Position numbers and translations under genes: made by a program. The notes under the pieces were generated by a model that did no database searches, was not told the origin of the DNA, and saw nothing but the letters and a program-made list of their open reading frames with translations. 40,508 nt of DNA from an uncultured Bacteroidales bacterium (GTDB lineage Bacteria > Bacteroidota > Bacteroidia > Bacteroidales > UBA932), in contig CALVDG010000023.1 of NCBI GenBank assembly GCA_944326255.1, positions 1 through 40,508 on the forward strand. Reading direction: 5' to 3'. Shown in pieces: positions 38,268 to 40,508 of this stretch; the stretch's first letter is position 1, and every line of letters begins with the position of its first letter.

Positions 38268-38352
38268 CTCTATTTTCGCGATGTTTTTGCAAAATATGTA
38301 TTCCAGTCAGGCACCAACAAACAAAATATTTTCAAATTTGATATTTTTACAT

Positions 38353-38360
38353 TATTTTTG
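38353..38360 (+). promoter_or_regulatory. -7 box of the DUF3791/DUF3990 cassette
   Basis: TATTTTTG fits TAnnTTTG, followed by GGGGAAATAGC. The start codon at 38375 is only 14 bp downstream, so the mRNA would have a leader of a few bases. No good -33 TTTG at the normal distance. Confidence 0.45.
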
Positions 38361-38374
38361 GGGAAATAGCATAT

Positions 38375-38593
38375 ATGAACAGGTATAACATAGATTTCGT
38401 CACATACTGCATAGGCAACTTGGCAAGGAGACTGGGTCTGAGCCAGCAGGATGCATACAACCGGCTGAAAAGTTCAGGGATTCTGTACGGATACATCGTA
38501 CCGTCATACGACGTCCTGCATACCTTCAGCAAGGAATATCTTATGGAAGACCTTATCTCATATATGAAAGAAAAAGGAGTGCTGGAGTCATGA
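38375..38593 (+). CDS. DUF3791-family small protein (candidate antitoxin)
   Basis: 72 residues. The sequence matches the DUF3791 pattern: an FVTYCIGNLARRLGLSQQDA helix pair, a Y-I-V-P-SYDVLHT centre and a final YLMEDLISYMKEKG helix. All helical, no membrane segment, no classical DNA-binding signature beyond LARRLGLSQQDA, which could be a helix-turn-helix-like pair. Its stop overlaps the start of the next gene by 4 bp (ATGA). In Bacteroidota and Firmicutes, DUF3791 genes are often found next to DUF3990 genes, which suggests a partner or antitoxin role; I know of no experimental proof. Confidence 0.75.
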   Translation: MNRYNIDFVTYCIGNLARRLGLSQQDAYNRLKSSGILYGYIVPSYDVLHTFSKEYLMEDLISYMKEKGVLES

Positions 38594-39060
38594 AAGTTTA
38601 CCATTCATCGACTGTACGCATTGTCAAACCAGACACAGGGCACTCGCGCAAGTATCTCGATTTCGGTCCCGGTTTCTACTTGACAACCATAAAAGAGCAA
38701 GCTGTAAAATATGCCGAAAGATTTATCAGGCGGGGATACTCTGCGTGGTTGAATATTTACGAGATGAAGGAAGACTTATCTGCCTGGAAAGTACTGCGGT
38801 TCGACAACTACGACGGACAATGGCTTGACTATGTAGCAAATTGCCGCAAGGGGAACATTGACCCTGAACATGACATCATCATCGGCGGTATTGCAAACGA
38901 CAGAGTTTTCCGCACTATCGATTTGTATTTTTCAGGAGAGATTACAAAAGATGAAGCCCTCAACAGATTGATCTTCGAAAAACCCAATATGCAGATCTGC
39001 CTCTGCTCCGAAGAAGCAATCAAGGACTGCCTGACATACATTGACAGTTTGAAATTATGA
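38590..39060 (+). CDS. DUF3990 protein, ADP-ribosyltransferase-like (candidate toxin/effector)
   Basis: 156 residues, full domain length. Features fit an ART-type H-Y-Q/E fold: VYHSS with His5 on the first strand, DFGPGFYLTT with Tyr30 on the second, a following helix (KEQAVKYAERFIRRG), and a C-terminal PNMQICLCSEEAIKDCL with Gln135 and Glu141/Glu142 where ARTs carry the Q/E-x-E loop. The middle has ADP-ribose-type FDNYDGQWLDYVANCR. These are my alignments by eye; ART fold membership of DUF3990 is remembered rather than checked. It is the middle gene of a three-gene set with ATGA overlaps on both sides. Target unknown. Confidence 0.75.
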   Translation: MKVYHSSTVRIVKPDTGHSRKYLDFGPGFYLTTIKEQAVKYAERFIRRGYSAWLNIYEMKEDLSAWKVLRFDNYDGQWLDYVANCRKGNIDPEHDIIIGGIANDRVFRTIDLYFSGEITKDEALNRLIFEKPNMQICLCSEEAIKDCLTYIDSLKL

Positions 39061-39278
39061 CTGACGAAACTAAAAACACCATTTTGGACGCTAAATACGC
39101 ACGGATTATCAGCGCCATAAGCGAATTGCACTCCATTCCCATGGAAAAGGCCGCCGATATCTTCTACAACTCCGAGACCTCGCGCCTCATCGAGGAAGGT
39201 GTCGCTGACCTGCACTGCCGCAGCGACCGCTACCTGGCGGAAGAGATCTGGAGGGAATACCAGCAGTCACAGCCCTAA
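39057..39278 (+). CDS. Second DUF3791-like small protein
   Basis: 73 residues. Helical, with AISELHSIPMEKAADIFYNSETSRLIEEG, DLHCRSDRYLAEEIWREY at the end. The F-Y-N-S-x-T and D-L-H-C-x-S-D-x-Y-L-A-E-E patterns are those of DUF3791-type partners of DUF3990, although it shares little sequence with the first small protein of the cassette. Its ATG overlaps the DUF3990 stop (ATGA). It may be the neutralising partner, with the first protein a regulator, or the reverse. Confidence 0.65.
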   Translation: MTDETKNTILDAKYARIISAISELHSIPMEKAADIFYNSETSRLIEEGVADLHCRSDRYLAEEIWREYQQSQP

Positions 39279-39546
39279 GGCCTGGCGCGCGCTCATGCTC
39301 CAAGAGTAGGCGAGGTTACTGGCAACCCACACTGGCATCATTAGCGCCGCTATACATTTAGTTATATCTCAGACTTTTGATTATCAGCTCATTTTTCATT
39401 TCCGAAAATGTTAGAAGCCCCATATTTTACCCAATAACACTCATTTTCCCTCGTCCTAACATTTTGTCATTTCATTCATTCTCAACATATTGTCACACAC
39501 CTAAAATGCATAGTGACATCTGACAGCGTAATCTACAGCGGACATA
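39279..39546. other. 268-bp intergenic region with repeated motif
   Basis: Between the convergent cassette and FtsK-like gene; no gene seen. AACATTTTGTCA (39458-39469) and AACATATTGTCA (39484-39495) are near-identical direct repeats 26 bp apart; AAAATGTTAG (39405-39414) is the inverse of CTAACATTTT (39456-39465). TGTCAC (39491-39496) and GTGACA (39513-39518) add a further inverted pair. No T-rich hairpin terminator for either gene is obvious. Confidence 0.6.
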
Positions 39547-40425
39547 TCACACAGCGCTTACCAACCGCTCTATATCGTAGTCCTCAATCATGGCGCACTG
39601 TACCAGTTGAAGGTTCGGATAACGGTAGAACAGCATTTCACCAGGCCCGGAGAGTGAAAATGCCTTCGGACTGTCTATCACTCTGTTTGAATCCGCCTTA
39701 CGCTGCATCCTGAAAGCCGCACGACATTGGAAATTGGCTATAATACCGTCAGTAATCACCGACTTTGTAGGACGCTGAGTTGATATAATCAGGTGAATGC
39801 CCACCGCCCGAGCCAGTTGGGCTAGTCTGATGACACGTTCCTCAAACCTATCCCCGGCAATCATAAGCAAGTCTGCGAATTCGTCAATGATGACGACTAC
39901 GTAAGGCATATATCCGTGCCCGTCCGCCGAGCTGAGCTGTCCGTCAACCCACTTGGTATCATATTCCACAATATTCCGTACATCTGCCAGTTTCAAAAGG
40001 TCATAGCGGTCATCCATAAGCCGGCACAGATTGCGGAGAATCTGCGTTACATCTTCTATATCCGACACTACAGGTCCATAGCCATCGGATACTTCCGCAA
40101 AATAGCAATCCGGCAATTTGTTGAAAATATCCAGTTCACATCTCTTCGGATCGATGAATACAAATTTCATCTGTCCAGGCATCTTCAACTTCAGCAACGA
40201 ATAAACCACATTTTTAATGAAAACTGTTTTGCCGGAGCCGGTAGTCCCAGCCACCAGCAGATGAGGCAAAACAGCCAGATCAAACATAAACACTTTTCCC
40301 ACACCCGTCCTTCCCACCGCACAAGGCAAACACATCTCGCTCAGATGAGATGCATCATTCTCGATTCCATAGATCCTGCTCAACAAAAGACCCGCAGGAC
40401 GATTATCTTTTTTTAACTTGCTCAT
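39547..40425 (-). CDS. Stand-alone FtsK/SpoIIIE-like DNA-translocase motor
   Basis: 292 residues. Walker A GTTGSGKT at 60-67, FVFIDPKRCELDIF with the conserved DPK, Walker B VVVIIDEFADLL with Asp181-Glu182, sensor ISTQRPTKSVITDGIIANF, and GPGEMLFYR near the end. This is the beta (RecA-like) motor of FtsK only: no N-terminal four-helix membrane domain, no linker, almost no alpha domain, and no C-terminal gamma DNA-reading domain. Divergence from housekeeping FtsK (TTGSGKT, FIKNVV) suggests an accessory or mobile-element paralogue. The start codon is only 18 bp from the end of a probable transposase frame, and an in-frame TAA is just upstream, so 5' truncation by insertion is possible. Confidence 0.8.
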   Translation of the reverse strand: MSKLKKDNRPAGLLLSRIYGIENDASHLSEMCLPCAVGRTGVGKVFMFDLAVLPHLLVAGTTGSGKTVFIKNVVYSLLKLKMPGQMKFVFIDPKRCELDIFNKLPDCYFAEVSDGYGPVVSDIEDVTQILRNLCRLMDDRYDLLKLADVRNIVEYDTKWVDGQLSSADGHGYMPYVVVIIDEFADLLMIAGDRFEERVIRLAQLARAVGIHLIISTQRPTKSVITDGIIANFQCRAAFRMQRKADSNRVIDSPKAFSLSGPGEMLFYRYPNLQLVQCAMIEDYDIERLVSAV

Positions 40426-40442
40426 ATAGACTTAGAATCTGT

Positions 40443-40508
40443 TTAAATTTTATTCAAAAATAATTTTATGGCAGCGATATGCATCATGGCTTCGTGCGTA
40501 TCGGCCCT
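40443..40508 (-). CDS. C-terminus of a probable transposase (runs off the right edge)
   Basis: An open frame enters from the right edge and ends at a TAA (40443-40445). The 21 visible residues, ending with HIAAIKLFLNKI, resemble the final helix of IS4/IS5-type DDE transposases (typically RxDTxEAMIxIAxIKLxLNRx). The adjacent A/T-rich ATTCTAAGTC end may be the terminal inverted repeat. Only 66 bases can be read, so the family is uncertain. Confidence 0.4.
   Translation of the reverse strand, partial: RADTHEAMMHIAAIKLFLNKI

Larger units (their letters stand above)
37938..38374 (+). other. 437-bp AT-rich non-coding region with repeats and hairpins
   Basis: No gene found. It holds an inverted repeat TTACCGGCA-N9-TGCCGGTAA (38090-38116), with a third ACCGGCA at 38054-38060; two exact copies of TTCCGCAATTTGTGG (38129-38143 and 38175-38189), each nearly palindromic itself (TCCGCAA-T-TTGTGGA); a 14-bp perfect inverted repeat (38221-38234 and 38254-38267) with an inner TGG/CCA; and three copies of CAAAAACC (from 38049, 38210 and 38241). 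A -7 box TATTTTTG (38353-38360) precedes the downstream cassette by 14 bp. This is control-region or origin-like structure. Confidence 0.75.

Overview
The window is chromosomal DNA from a member of the Bacteroidota, most likely a gut-type Bacteroidales. The evidence is: Bacteroidota promoters with a TAnnTTTG -7 box (four copies of TATCTTTG), a DUF3575 plus fimbrillin-like lipoprotein locus, a tiny AURKAIP1/COX24-type ribosomal protein gene beside HU, a tmRNA tag GNNNYALAA, and an alpha-oxoamine synthase of the sphingolipid/sulfonolipid type. The genus cannot be fixed from the sequence alone.

Left part (1-9.1 kb). The 5' end of a 16S rRNA gene lies on the minus strand with its promoter, directly downstream of an RNase E/G gene. 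Next come the 29-codon AURKAIP1/COX24 gene and HU, separated from the RNase gene by a strong terminator only 8 nt before its start codon. Divergently follow lon-ung (1-bp overlap), then a minus-strand operon coaD - double-thioredoxin-like protein - LysE-type exporter, and a second divergent LysE paralogue.

Middle (9.2-27 kb). A three-gene surface/fimbrial locus (OmpA/DUF3575 protein, fimbrillin-like lipoprotein, 773-residue fimbrillin-like protein with three C-terminal beta repeats) ends in a textbook terminator. It is followed on the minus strand by ssrA (tmRNA), a PgpH-type 7TM-HD phosphodiesterase, the alpha-oxoamine synthase, gyrB, an outer-membrane barrel and a 1007-residue TPR protein. 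Divergently, ftsE-nth-xerD form a tight plus-strand group.

Right-middle (27-37 kb). tRNA-Arg(CCT), rpmF, a YceD/DUF177 gene and typA lie on the minus strand. guaA, with an unusual low-complexity insertion, is divergent, followed by a metal-type tripartite RND efflux operon (His-rich adaptor, CzcA/CusA pump, TolC) preceded by a candidate operator palindrome.

Right end (37-40.5 kb) is accessory and AT-rich: an Rpn-type PD-(D/E)XK nuclease, a 437-bp non-coding region with hairpins and repeats, a translationally coupled three-gene cassette (DUF3791-like, DUF3990 ADP-ribosyltransferase-like, DUF3791-like), a stand-alone FtsK-like motor ATPase lacking membrane and gamma domains, and the C-terminus of a probable transposase at the edge. 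The best candidate for an undescribed system is the cassette at 38375-39278: it looks like a toxin-antitoxin or defence module whose likely effector is an ART-fold enzyme.
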